Of a stretch of 14,147 nucleotides of DNA, positions 1 through 9,200 are shown piece after piece. Numbering within the stretch: the stretch's first letter is position 1; the number at the start of each line of letters is the position of its first letter. The position numbers and the translations under genes are program-made. The notes under the pieces are model-generated. The model searched no databases. It saw nothing but the letters and a program-made list of their open reading frames with translations, and was not told where the DNA came from. The DNA comes from Desulfomonile tiedjei (GTDB lineage Bacteria; Desulfobacterota; Desulfomonilia; Desulfomonilales; Desulfomonilaceae), in contig DYRE01000018.1 of the NCBI GenBank assembly GCA_020718965.1, positions 1-14,147 on the forward strand. Reading direction: 5' to 3'.

Positions 1-268
1 AATCTCCCAACACCGCAAAACTTTGAGGTTACTTCCTTCCGAACAACTCCGGTTAGAAGCCATTATACATTGCCGTGTTCAAGGTTACCAACAGCATAAT
101 GAAGTATTAACAAACACATTCATTTTTTTAGGTAGGGTGAAAGCGAAAAGTATAGGTAATATATATAACGAACGATCGTTAGAAAAACCTTGACCCATGA
201 GCGACCGTATGTAATCATCAGTTATCGCATTTAATTTGAGGGGCCAAGGGCCGGTGAAGGAGTGATTC
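1..268. other. Leader region of the acyl-CoA dehydrogenase operon
   Basis: No protein-coding gene is visible here; the short minus-strand frames look like chance. The stretch is AT-rich between 100 and 185 and holds the palindrome at 171-180. A TTGACC hexamer at 190-195 resembles a -35 box, but I find no good -10 at 16-18 bases from it, so I do not call a promoter. A clear ribosome-binding sequence, AAGGAG, lies at 257-262, six bases before the first ATG. Confidence 0.6.
171..180. promoter_or_regulatory. Candidate TetR-family operator palindrome
   Basis: AACGATCGTT is a perfect 10-base palindrome in the sequence AACGAACGATCGTTAG. It sits about 90 bases before the first gene and next to a TTGACC hexamer. 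TetR-family repressors usually bind short palindromes beside the promoter of their own operon, and this operon encodes a TetR-type protein as its second gene. The link is an inference: only one copy is seen and the dyad is short. Confidence 0.35.
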
Positions 269-1474
269 ATGGATTTCAACGTATCTGAAAAAATGCAGAC
301 TATTCTTGAGATGATGAATGAATTCATGGAAAAAGAGGTGATTCCGATTGAAAAGGATTTTTTTCATCAGTCTTTCGAGGATCTTTCCCCTGTATTGAAT
401 GAGAAACGGGAAATGGTTAAAAAAATGGAATTGTGGGCCCCTCCTCATCCTGTAGAATATGGAGGCATGGGGCTTGATCTAATGGATTTTGCCCTTGTAT
501 CTGAGGCCCTGGGGAGATCGCCCCTCGGACATTACGTTTTTGGCTGTCAGGCGCCTGACGCTGGTAACATTGAGATACTCCATCTCCATGGAACAGATAA
601 TCAGAAGCGGAATTATCTTCAACGGCAAATTGAAGGAGATATCCGAAGTTGTTTTTCCATGACGGAAGTCAATATGCCTGGCTCGAACCCTACAATGCTC
701 GAAACTACGGCAGTCAAGGATGGATACGATTACGTCATAAATGGCCAAAAATGGTATACCACTGCGGCGGATGGGGCCGAATTCGCTATCGTCATGGCCG
801 TGACTAATCCTGAGGCGCCCCCACTGCGACAGGCGAGCATGATTATCGTTCCCTGTGACACGCCCGGCTTCAACAATGTCAGAAACATATCAATTATGGG
901 CCACCAAGGCAGCGGATGGCACAGCCACTCTGAGATACTTTATCAAAATTGCCGAATCCCGTGTGACAATCTTCTTGGCCGCGAGGGAGAAGGCTTTGTT
1001 ATAGCCCAGGACAGGCTGGGCCCTGGCCGAATACACCACTGCATGAGGTGGATAGGGATTTGCCAGAGGGCCTTTGATCTTATGCTCTCCAGGGCGAATA
1101 ACAGGAACATAGCGCCGGGAAAACTCCTCGGGAGCCGGCAAATAATTCAGGGTTGGATAGCTGAAAGCGCTGCGGAAATCCAGGCCGCTCGACTGATGGT
1201 CCTCCATGCCGCATGGAAAATGAGGCATCTGGGCCAGAAATCCGCCCGCACTGAAGTATCGCTCATCAAGTTTTTTGTAGCCAATGTTCTGCAGCATGTT
1301 ATTGACCGTGCGCTACAGGCGCATGGGGGGCTAGGAATGAGCGATGACACGATACTTTCCTTTTTCTACCGGTTTGAACGGGCTGCGAGAATATATGATG
1401 GAGTCGATGAAGTTCACAAAATTGCTGTTGCAAAGCGCATCCTGAAGGATCATCAAAGCAGGAATATCCGCTAA
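269..1474 (+). CDS. Acyl-CoA dehydrogenase, ACAD10/ACAD11-like (LvaC-type)
   Basis: A full-length FAD-dependent acyl-CoA dehydrogenase of 401 residues, a normal size for the family. The N-terminal helical domain (about 1-125) includes EYGGMG at 63-68. The middle beta domain opens with the flavin-contact motif FSMTE at 129-133 and includes NGQKWYTT at 158-165. The C-terminal helical domain has QAHGGLGMS at 350-358. Where medium-chain dehydrogenases carry the catalytic Glu (IYEGT), this protein has Asp377 in IYDGVDEVHK. As I remember the family, an Asp and a DEVH ending are typical of ACAD10/ACAD11 relatives. The ATG at 271 minus two follows a good AAGGAG. The gene leads an operon with a TetR regulator, a kinase related to the ACAD10/11 kinase domain, and EtfBA. 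By analogy it acts on a 4-phospho- or 4-hydroxyacyl-CoA. The family call is secure; the substrate is inferred. Confidence 0.9.
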   Translation: MDFNVSEKMQTILEMMNEFMEKEVIPIEKDFFHQSFEDLSPVLNEKREMVKKMELWAPPHPVEYGGMGLDLMDFALVSEALGRSPLGHYVFGCQAPDAGNIEILHLHGTDNQKRNYLQRQIEGDIRSCFSMTEVNMPGSNPTMLETTAVKDGYDYVINGQKWYTTAADGAEFAIVMAVTNPEAPPLRQASMIIVPCDTPGFNNVRNISIMGHQGSGWHSHSEILYQNCRIPCDNLLGREGEGFVIAQDRLGPGRIHHCMRWIGICQRAFDLMLSRANNRNIAPGKLLGSRQIIQGWIAESAAEIQAARLMVLHAAWKMRHLGQKSARTEVSLIKFFVANVLQHVIDRALQAHGGLGMSDDTILSFFYRFERAARIYDGVDEVHKIAVAKRILKDHQSRNIR

Positions 1475-1524
1475 CAGGATGGATTGAAAAATTCTCAATT
1501 GGCAGGGCAGGAAACCTCAAGAAC

Positions 1525-2235
1525 ATGAACTATTCCGATTTCAGGAACATGATTCAGACACTAAAGGCCGACATTTTTCGCCAAACCGTTGAACAGAATC
1601 GTGACATCATCCTTGTTACCAAAGAACAAACAATTATAAGAAACCTCGAAAAGATTTTCGATGCGACCCTTGAGATCAGCAACGAAAAAGGCTTTCATGC
1701 CATGAGTATGCGAGATCTGGCTAAAGGCTCCGGACTTAGTAGTGGCGGTTTGTACGCTTACTTCCCGGGCAAGAAGGATCTCCTGAGAATGCTTCAAGAA
1801 CACGGCCGCAAGGTGGTCCAGGAAATTCTTTTTAAATTCGTTGATCAGAATACGGATGATGTCTCAAAGTTGAGGACAGCTATAAAAACCCACCTTTATC
1901 TAAGTGAGTTGATGCAGCCATGGTTTTATTTTTCCTACATGGAAACAAAGAATCTTTCGGGGCCTGAGCGTGAAAATGCAATTGAGAGTGAAATGGCGAC
2001 AGAAAAACTATTTGCGGACATTGTCCAGCGGGGTCAGGATGCAGGATTGTTTGAAACCAGGGACCCTCAATTGACTGCAGCGATCATCAAGTCAATTCTA
2101 CAGGACTGGTATCTGAAACGCTGGAAGTTCTCCAGGAGAAATATCTCTGTTGACCAATACGCTGAGTTCATCATTCAGTTTGTAGAAGTATTTCTTGGTG
2201 TTCATGAAACTGAAATATCGCGTTTGAAAAATTAG
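1525..2235 (+). CDS. TetR/AcrR-family transcriptional regulator
   Basis: A 236-residue protein with a TetR-type DNA-binding domain at about 37-90. The helix-turn-helix shows the family pattern GFHAMSMRDLAKGSGLSSGG, followed by YAYFPGKKDLL at 77-87. The rest is a helical ligand-binding and dimerization domain without recognizable specificity. About 36 residues precede the usual start of the DNA-binding domain. A second ATG at 1549 (residue 9) is possible, and the ribosome-binding signal before the first ATG (GCAGGAAA) is weak and distant, so the exact start is uncertain. It lies 50 bases after the dehydrogenase gene and 14 before the kinase gene, so it is probably co-transcribed and autoregulated. 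In similar degradation operons such proteins repress until an acyl-CoA binds. That role is inferred from context. Confidence 0.88.
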   Translation: MNYSDFRNMIQTLKADIFRQTVEQNRDIILVTKEQTIIRNLEKIFDATLEISNEKGFHAMSMRDLAKGSGLSSGGLYAYFPGKKDLLRMLQEHGRKVVQEILFKFVDQNTDDVSKLRTAIKTHLYLSELMQPWFYFSYMETKNLSGPERENAIESEMATEKLFADIVQRGQDAGLFETRDPQLTAAIIKSILQDWYLKRWKFSRRNISVDQYAEFIIQFVEVFLGVHETEISRLKN

Positions 2236-2249
2236 ACAGGAGGCTTAAT

Positions 2250-3317
2250 GTGGATCCTACGGACAAGGCTGAGCGAATCAGGGACGGAGAGGAAGTAAAC
2301 ACTTTAGAAATTGAAACTTTTCTCAAAGATCATATTTCAGGGCTTGATGGCGAGTTAAGTATACAGCAATTCCCCAGTGGTCATTCAAATCTTACTTATC
2401 TCTTGAAAATTGGACAGAATGAGTTTGTGCTTCGTAGGCCTCCTTTCGGAACAAAAGCCAAATCATCTCATGACATGAGCAGGGAATTCAGAATGCTTAA
2501 AGCGCTCAGGCCTGTCTTTCCATACTGCCCTGAGCCGTTAGTTTATACCGAGGACATATCGATCATAGGTTGTCCTTTTTATATCATGGAGCGGATCCAG
2601 GGAATAATACTGCGCAAGGAGCTTCCAGTGGGGATGAAATTAACCACGTCGCAGGCAGGGGACCTTTGCGAAGCGTTGCTGGATGTGCAAGTCAAGCTTC
2701 ATTCGATCGATTACAAACAGGTTGGACTCGGGGATTACGGAATTCCTGAAGGATACGCGAAACGCCAAGTCGAAGGATGGACTAAGCGCTACCTGAACGC
2801 TTTGACTCCCGACGCACCGGATTTTGGGGAGGCCATGGCGTGGCTAGTCGAAAAAGTCCCGAGAGATCCGTACCAGTCCTCTATTGTTCACAATGACTTC
2901 AAGTTTGATAACGTTGTGCTGGATCAAAAATTTCCAACGAGGATCATTGGGGTGCTTGACTGGGAAATGGCCACTGTTGGCGACCCACTGATGGACGTCG
3001 GTAATTCCCTGGCGTACTGGATCCAGCAAGACGATCCTTCTGAAATGGAACTTGTTAGACTTATGCCTACCCATCTCGAAGGAATGTACTCGCGGAGGGA
3101 GCTTATTCGTCGCTATACCGAAAAATCAGGCCGGCCGTTTGGTAATATCGATTTCTACTATTGCTTCGGGCTATTCCGTTTGGCGGTCATAGCGCAACAG
3201 ATTTATTACAGGTTCTATAATGGTCAGACAAAGGACCAGCGATTTGGCATGTTAATTCATGGAGTCCGTGCGCTCGAGAAAGCGGCGAACAAGGTCATCA
3301 AGCAATCCAGGTTGTAG
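2250..3317 (+). CDS. APH-fold phosphotransferase, ACAD10/11 kinase-domain-like (LvaA-type)
   Basis: A 355-residue protein of the aminoglycoside-phosphotransferase/choline-kinase fold. Visible elements are a nucleotide loop FPSGHSNLTYLL (41-52), the VLRRPP strand (60-65), a helix Glu in SREF (77-80), the catalytic loop VHNDFKFDN (213-221) with Asp216 and Asn221, and the metal-binding GVLDWEMATVGDPL (234-247) with Asp237. The C-terminal AQQIYYRFYNGQT is typical of the phosphotransferase group encoded beside acyl-CoA dehydrogenases and fused to them in animal ACAD10/ACAD11. LvaA of Pseudomonas putida, a 4-hydroxyvaleryl-CoA kinase, belongs to this group. The start is GTG at 2250, six bases after AGGAGG (2238-2243). 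The ATG at 2248 overlaps it but is out of frame. A drug-resistance role is unlikely in this operon. The acyl-CoA substrate is inferred. Confidence 0.87.
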   Translation: MDPTDKAERIRDGEEVNTLEIETFLKDHISGLDGELSIQQFPSGHSNLTYLLKIGQNEFVLRRPPFGTKAKSSHDMSREFRMLKALRPVFPYCPEPLVYTEDISIIGCPFYIMERIQGIILRKELPVGMKLTTSQAGDLCEALLDVQVKLHSIDYKQVGLGDYGIPEGYAKRQVEGWTKRYLNALTPDAPDFGEAMAWLVEKVPRDPYQSSIVHNDFKFDNVVLDQKFPTRIIGVLDWEMATVGDPLMDVGNSLAYWIQQDDPSEMELVRLMPTHLEGMYSRRELIRRYTEKSGRPFGNIDFYYCFGLFRLAVIAQQIYYRFYNGQTKDQRFGMLIHGVRALEKAANKVIKQSRL

Positions 3318-3393
3318 TTTGAGTCAGGCGCCTTCCTGGGGTTGTTACTGGATACAACGTGGGAGTCAAGTCTTTACGGAGTAATTTATTTCA

Positions 3394-4173
3394 TTGAGAA
3401 TACTATTATGCATCAAAGAGGTTCCTGAAACCGACGCTCCCATCATGCTCGACCAGGCGTCTCGCTGGATACGTGACAATAATTTACACTGCTACAGAAT
3501 GAACCGTTTCGATGAGTGTGCGGTCGAAGAAGCTGTTCTGATCAAAGAGAAATTTCCGGATTCAATTCTGGATGTGGTGACAGTGGGGCCAAAGCGGGCC
3601 GAAAAAATCCTTCTACGTGCTCTAGGCATGGGCGTTGACAATGCAACGCACATTCTTTCTGAGCATACCGGATATCTGAGCCCTTTCATCACCGCGTCCT
3701 GGATAGCCAAATTCGCATCGGACAAAGATTATGACCTTATTCTCACGGGGGTTATATCCGAAGACAACATGCAGGGACAGACAGGACCAATGATTGCCGA
3801 ACTGCTATCTATGCCATGCGCAACATCGGTTATATTTGAACGTATTTCGTATGAAGAAAGACTAATATACGTGGAAAGAGAAATCGAGAGCGGCGCCAGG
3901 CACTGTATGAAGATTTTATTACCTGCCCTTTTGACGGTGCAGTCTGGAATCAACAAGCCGCGATATCCATCACTGTCCAAGACACTACGCGCGAAGAAAC
4001 TGCGAATTCCCGTCATTTGTTCAGATGCGCTCTTAAAAGTTGAAACAAGGGAAAGACCGGAATTAATCCGACATCCATCAAAGTCCAGGCAAAGTTTAAT
4101 CCTGGAGGGGACTCTTTCTGAAAAGGCGCTGGAACTGGCCGCAATTTTAGACAAGAAGTCACTGATAAAGTGA
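3394..4173 (+). CDS. etfB: Electron transfer flavoprotein, beta subunit
   Basis: A 259-residue EtfB of normal length. It opens with MRILLCIKEVPET, the family's standard first strand, which fixes the start at a TTG codon (3394); GGAG lies at 3378-3381. MNRFDECAVEEA (36-47) matches the usual INPFDEYAVEEA segment. DLILTGVISEDNMQGQTGP (114-132) is the nucleotide-binding region that holds AMP in ordinary ETFs. VEREIESGARH to VQSGINKPRYP (160-192) corresponds to the EtfB signature. The subunit pairs with EtfA to take electrons from acyl-CoA dehydrogenases and pass them on to ETF:quinone oxidoreductase or another acceptor. It follows the kinase gene by 76 bases, and its stop is nine bases before etfA. 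I cannot tell from the sequence whether this is a bifurcating ETF. Confidence 0.93.
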   Translation: MRILLCIKEVPETDAPIMLDQASRWIRDNNLHCYRMNRFDECAVEEAVLIKEKFPDSILDVVTVGPKRAEKILLRALGMGVDNATHILSEHTGYLSPFITASWIAKFASDKDYDLILTGVISEDNMQGQTGPMIAELLSMPCATSVIFERISYEERLIYVEREIESGARHCMKILLPALLTVQSGINKPRYPSLSKTLRAKKLRIPVICSDALLKVETRERPELIRHPSKSRQSLILEGTLSEKALELAAILDKKSLIK

Positions 4174-4182
4174 GCGTAGGCG

Positions 4183-5166
4183 ATGGAAGCAACAGTAGCT
4201 CTGATAGCTGAACATTTCAATGGGGCGCTTAGCCCGACCTTTTTTGAACTCATTACCTTCGCCAATAAATTGAAGATCGTCACTCAAGCCAAACCAACCA
4301 TTGTGATGTTGGGGGAGGAAATAGAAGAAGTCGCAAACAAGGCGACTCATTTCAACGGGTTCGATGTGATTGCGATCGAGGTTCCTGGACTGGCCTCTTA
4401 CAACCCGGAAACATACAAGGCTGTCCTTAAGTCATTTCTCGAGGAATTAAAACCCAGCTTTGTTTGCCTAGTCCAAACTTCGACCGGCGCGGATTTGGCT
4501 CCCGCTTTGTCGGTGAAGCTTGGCGCCGCCTGTATAAGTTCAGTACAAGAAATTAGCAGCGAATCTGGTCGAATAACATTTCTTCGATCTGTTTTAGGAG
4601 GCAAAGCTCAGGCTGTTTTTTCAGCCATGACCGACATTACGGTTGTAAGTATCCAGCCTGGATGTTTCGAAAGGGCCGATACTGGCGCATGCTCCGGGAA
4701 TGTGAACGTTTCCCGACGGGCGTATAGATCTTTGAGAATTCAAGATCTGGGGGTAAGGCCCGGACCGGGATGTGATTTACTTCTGTCCGAGGCCAAGGTC
4801 ATTATATCTGCAGGTAGAGGTATACGCCAAAAGCAGAACCTGGCGCTACTTTTTGAGCTAGCCGCAATGTTTTCCAGGTCCGCTGTAGGCTGCACAAGGC
4901 CTTTGAGCGACTCCGGCTGGCTCAATAGCGGAAGCCAGGTCGGACTTAGCGGCGCCATCGTGAGCCCGGATCTTTATGTCGCGTGCGGAATCTCAGGCGC
5001 TCAGCAGCATATCGCAGGAATGCAAGGGTCTGGTTTCGTTGTGGCGATAAATACGGATCACTATGCGCCGATATTCAATCACTCGGATGTATGCGTCGTC
5101 TGTGATGTCATTGAGTTTGCGCCGGAGTTGATAAAAGCTATAGCCAAATACCGTCAGGTGACTTGA
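4183..5166 (+). CDS. etfA: Electron transfer flavoprotein, alpha subunit
   Basis: A 327-residue EtfA. The N-terminal half is the less conserved domain. The C-terminal half is a clear FAD-binding domain: VIISAGRGI (206-214), VGCTRPLSDSGW (235-246), QVGLSGAIVSPDLYVACGISGAQQH in order over 252-276, and VAINTDHYAPIF (287-298). The protein holds the FAD that receives electrons from the dehydrogenase. The ATG at 4183 has only a weak AGG before it, which fits translational coupling to etfB nine bases upstream. It is the last gene of the operon. The 95 bases after it, before a convergent gene's stop, contain only a short CCCTTAAAGGG dyad (5208-5218) with no T-run, so I do not call a terminator there. 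Confidence 0.93.
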   Translation: MEATVALIAEHFNGALSPTFFELITFANKLKIVTQAKPTIVMLGEEIEEVANKATHFNGFDVIAIEVPGLASYNPETYKAVLKSFLEELKPSFVCLVQTSTGADLAPALSVKLGAACISSVQEISSESGRITFLRSVLGGKAQAVFSAMTDITVVSIQPGCFERADTGACSGNVNVSRRAYRSLRIQDLGVRPGPGCDLLLSEAKVIISAGRGIRQKQNLALLFELAAMFSRSAVGCTRPLSDSGWLNSGSQVGLSGAIVSPDLYVACGISGAQQHIAGMQGSGFVVAINTDHYAPIFNHSDVCVVCDVIEFAPELIKAIAKYRQVT

Positions 5167-5261
5167 AAACATTGGTAGCGTCAATTCTGCGGTGTGAATT
5201 CCTCAAACCCTTAAAGGGAAACGGTAAAACGCATGAACAAGCTGCAAACAGAACATCTGAT

Positions 5262-5888
5262 TCAGTCGCCAGAAGATTTAAAGCGTCTCAATCCATGTCT
5301 TTTAATCAGGCGCCGGTAATCCTCCGGTGTATCCATGTCCAGCAGAATGCCCTCGTCTTCAACATCCACATCGATTGAGTCAGCCTGTTTTTGCTTTAAA
5401 AAACCAGCCAAGCCTCCAGAATTTTCCCATTGGAGGATTTCTTGACGATACTGAGTTGAAATAAGTGGTGGGTGTCCACGTCTCCCCAGGAAATTAGGGT
5501 AGCACACAAGCTTTTCGGATTGCTCAAAGACTTCCACGAGCCTAATGATGGTAGTTGCCTCGACAAGGGGAATGTCCACAGGCATAACAAGAAAACCCTT
5601 TACGGTGTCCTCAATTGTAGCCACACCAGCCTTCACAGAAGAAAACATGCCTTGCTCCCAGCGGTCATTCCTTATCCATGCAACGTCGCATTCTTCGATC
5701 TGGACAAGCAGTTCACTGTAACGGTAACCTACAATGACTCTAACGTCTTTAATTCCGGCCTCAGGAAAAATCGAGATCACCCTTTTCAGAACAGGTTTAT
5801 CATCTATTCTCAGAAGAGGTTTAAAGTCTCCCATACGAGATGAACGCCCTGCGGCTAGGATTATGGCTGTAATTTCCGTGCTTTTCAA
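5262..5888 (-). CDS. MobA/MocA-like nucleotidyltransferase
   Basis: A 208-residue NTP-transferase of the molybdenum-cofactor type (MobA/MocA superfamily). LAAGRSSRMGDFKPLL at 11-26 is the nucleotide-binding loop. WEQGMFSSVKAG (77-88), PVDIPLV (103-109, Asp105 a likely metal ligand), GHPPLIS (138-144) and DMDTPEDY (184-191) follow in the family order. MocA adds CMP and MobA adds GMP to molybdopterin. The pattern fits the MocA branch better, but I would not insist on it, because related proteins work on other small molecules. The start is TTG, with AGGAGG 12 bases upstream (complement of 5901-5906). It lies 52 bases downstream of the small six-cysteine protein gene on the same strand, so it may be read from the metal-efflux transcript. 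No other cofactor gene is in the window. Confidence 0.8.
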   Translation of the reverse strand: MKSTEITAIILAAGRSSRMGDFKPLLRIDDKPVLKRVISIFPEAGIKDVRVIVGYRYSELLVQIEECDVAWIRNDRWEQGMFSSVKAGVATIEDTVKGFLVMPVDIPLVEATTIIRLVEVFEQSEKLVCYPNFLGRRGHPPLISTQYRQEILQWENSGGLAGFLKQKQADSIDVDVEDEGILLDMDTPEDYRRLIKRHGLRRFKSSGD

Positions 5889-5940
5889 CTTGAGCCCCCA
5901 CCTCCTGAGAAATCAACATGGTAAAAAAGAGCCGGGGATT

Positions 5941-6138
5941 CTATTTGCACTCCTTGCAGCTTTTTACAACTTTGCCGCCTTCTTTTTCACATTCAGCTTT
6001 GGTATGGAGCTTGTCGCATTTCCCCTTTTCGTGACAGCAGTAAACCCTGGAGTCTCCTGCCGGTTTCTGTTCCTGAGCATTAATCGCAACTGTAGCCAGA
6101 AAAACCATAACAAACAACAACAATATAACTTTTTTCAT
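5941..6138 (-). CDS. Small exported six-cysteine protein
   Basis: A 65-residue protein beginning MKKVILLLFVMVFLA, a typical Sec signal peptide with likely cleavage after INA (19-21). The mature part has about 44 residues with six cysteines, C34, C35, C41, C50, C61 and C64, in the pattern CC-x5-C-x8-C-x10-C-x2-C, plus many Lys and Glu residues. The open frame extends upstream to 6249, but the ATG at 6138 is chosen because AGGGAG lies just before it and the signal peptide starts there. It follows the CzcA-type pump gene by 128 bases on the same strand. I do not recognize a named family. The paired cysteines suggest either disulfides or periplasmic metal binding, and the position next to a metal pump favours the second. 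The function is unproven. Confidence 0.72.
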   Translation of the reverse strand: MKKVILLLFVMVFLATVAINAQEQKPAGDSRVYCCHEKGKCDKLHTKAECEKEGGKVVKSCKECK

Positions 6139-6266
6139 CAGATTCTCCCTTTTAGAAAATTGTTTTGAAGTCCGTTTAACTTGCTTGTAAGGAAAGACTA
6201 TTGTGGAGAGCGGATCACATAATCGGGTCCATTCTCTCGCCTGCGCCAACCAAGCTCTTGGGCCGC

Positions 6267-9200
6267 CTAATCCACACTTTCTCTGGTTTCAACAAGCCCA
6301 TATAGCGCCGGTAAAACCACCAGCGTTAGGATTGTGCTTGAAATAAGACCACCTATCACGACGGTTGCCAGCGGTTTCTGGACCTCAGCCCCGGTCCCCG
6401 TAGCCAATGCCATCGGTAAGAAACCAAGCGACGCCACGAGAGCAGTCATAAGAACCGGCCTCAACCGAGTGACTGCGCCCTCGATTATTGATTCTTCAAC
6501 TGTTCTACCTTCTTCTCTTAGCTTGTTTATAAAGGTGACCATTACCAACCCATTTAATACAGCGACGCCGGATAGAGCTATGAACCCGACGGCGGCCGAA
6601 ATCGAAATAGGGATGTCTCTTATCCAAAGGGCCGTTAGTCCTCCAGTCAAAGCTAGAGGGACTCCGGTAAAGACCAGCAAAGCGTATTTGATTGATCCAA
6701 ACGCAGCAAACAGAAGGGCGAAAATAAGAAATAACGTCACAGGAATTACTATCTGGAGGCGCTTCACGGCTGATATGAGTTGCTCAAATTCGCCACCCCA
6801 AGTGATCCAGTACCCTGCAGGCAAATTTATTGTCTCGAGAATAGCCTTTTGCGCTTCTTTAACGAATGAACCTAAGTCTCGGTCTCTGACGTTGGTCGTC
6901 ACCACCACGCGTCTTTTCCCATCTTCTCTGCTAATCTGATTTGGTCCCATGGTTATTACCGGGTCGGCGATTGATCCCAGCGCAATAAAATGGCGTTGTT
7001 TTTTTTCTTCAGGTATTGAAGTAGACACAAATAAAGAACTGTCGTTAATGTCTCTGAGAGGAAGAGGAATGGGAAGACGTTTGAGTTCCTCGACATTTGT
7101 CCGTAAACTCTCTGGCAATCGTACAATTATGGCGAAACGGCGATCACCTTCGAAAACCAGGCCCGCTGTTTTCCCTCCAACCGCTATCTCAACGATCTCC
7201 TGCACATCTGAAACGTTCAGCCCATAACGAGCCATCTCTTCTCTCTTTATACTGACGTTTAGCATAGGCAATCCTGTCACTGGCTCCACTCGCACGTGAG
7301 CGGCCCCCGGAAGCTTCTTGAGCGCTTCGGATATTTCCTCAGCTTTCTCAAGCATTACGGACATATCATCTCCGAAGACTTTTACCGCCACATCGCTCAA
7401 TACTCCGGCAAGCAAGTGGTTGAACCGCATTCGGATCGGCTGACTGAATTCAAAATTACTTCCGGGTAACTTGTTCACCGTCTCCTCAATCTGTTTAACA
7501 AGCTCAAGCTTTGGGAGATCAGGATCGGGCCACAGCGAACGAGGTTTCAGGATTATTGTCTTGTCTCCTATACTTGGAGGGTGAGGCTCCGTAGCGATCT
7601 CAGATGTTCCAATTCTGCCGGTTATGGTTTCCACTTGAGGAAAGTTTTCAAGGATGGTTTTTGAAACGATTGATTGAAGCTCAACGGCTTGGGACAAACT
7701 GGTTTCAGGTATCCTGAGGGTGTGAATCGCTATGTCGCCTTCATCAAGACCAGGCGCGAATTCACGTCCCATTTTTGTAGTAGCGAGCGCACTTACCACC
7801 ACCAAGACTAGCGCCGTTGTGACCACTAGAATGCGGCGCCTGACCGCAAACTTTATAAGCGGAAGATAAGCGGCTTTTGCGCCACGAGTAAGTAAATTAT
7901 CCTTCTGTGACCGTTTGCCTGTAAGGAATATAGTCACCGCAGCGGGCACAAAGGTGAAAGAAAGAATTAACGCTCCGGTCAATGCAAGAAGAACCGTCAA
8001 CGCCATCGGAGTGAACATCTTTCCTTCCACTCCTGTCAATGTAAGGATCGGAAGGTAAACGATGATTATGATAAGCTCACCGAAGAGCATAGGCTTTCTG
8101 ACTTCATGAGAAGCTTCCCAGATAAGATGGATTCGCTGCTTCCGGGTCAACGGATTCTCTTGGAGTCGTTGGGCGTCAGTGAGTTTACGTGAGCAATTTT
8201 CTACGATCACCACAGCCCCGTCAACTATTATGCCAAAGTCGATTGCCCCTAAACTCATCAAATTGGCGCTGATTTTGTTGGCTACCATGCCCGTCGCGGT
8301 AAATAACATTGACAATGGTATCACCGACGCAGTGATCAACGCTGCACGGATATTCCCTAGAAAAATAAACAGGATAACTATGACGAGAATCGCTCCTTCA
8401 GTAAGGCTGATCCTGACGGTATTTATAGTTTTATCCACGAGGGTCGTTCTATTATATACAACTTTTGCCGAGACTCCTTCCGGTAGGGTTCTGTTGATTT
8501 CTTCAAGTTTTTGTTTGGACCGCTGAGCCACAATTCGGCTGTTTTCCCCCATGAGCATAAAAACTGTTCCCAAAACTGTTTCATGGCCATCTTTAGTTGC
8601 AGCGCCGGTCCTAAGTTCTTTGCCGAAATTAACCTCTCCTACATCCTTGATAAGGACAGGAACCCCCCTGACGCTTTTCACAACTATATTGCCGATGTCC
8701 TCCAGGTTCGCCACCTGTCCAGGAACTCTCACTACGCATTGACCCGAGCTGGTTTCGATGTATCCTGCGCCTACATTGGCGTTATTGGAATTAAGGGCTG
8801 TGGTTACATCCGCAAATGTGAGCCCGTTTGAAATCAGCTTATAAGGGTCCGGAGTTACATGAAACTGACGTTCGTAACCCCCGATAGTGTTAATTTCTGT
8901 TATCCCTGGAGTGTTTCTAAGTTGAGGACGAATAATCCATTCTTGAATGGTGCGCAGATCTGTGAGAGTGTACGGACTGCCGTCGGGTTTCTTGGCTCCC
9001 GGCGAAGCTTCTACCGTCCACATAAAAATCTCCCCAAGTCCAGTGGAAATAGGACCCATTAATGGTTCTATTCCTAATGGGAGCTTGGCCTGAATTTCCT
9101 GAATTCTCTCACTGACCAGACGTCTGGCAAAGTAAATGTCGGTCCCGTCTTCAAAGATTACGGTTACCAAAGCGATACCATACTGGGAAAGAGACCTGGT

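Noticed and set aside
2248..2250. ATG at 2248 as the start of the kinase
   Set aside because: It is in a different frame. The overlapping GTG at 2250 gives the frame with all kinase motifs, at the right spacing from AGGAGG.
5208..5218. CCCTTAAAGGG as a terminator after etfA
   Set aside because: Five-base arms with a one-base loop cannot form a stable hairpin, and no T-run follows on either strand.
5163..5378. Plus-strand frame of 71 codons after etfA
   Set aside because: It starts at a TTG overlapping the etfA stop, has no ribosome-binding site, and mostly runs antisense to the 3' end of the nucleotidyltransferase gene. Its sequence has no family features.
8179..8831. Plus-strand frames opposite the RND pump gene
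   Set aside because: They are antisense shadows of the pump coding sequence, with no ribosome-binding sites and no family features.
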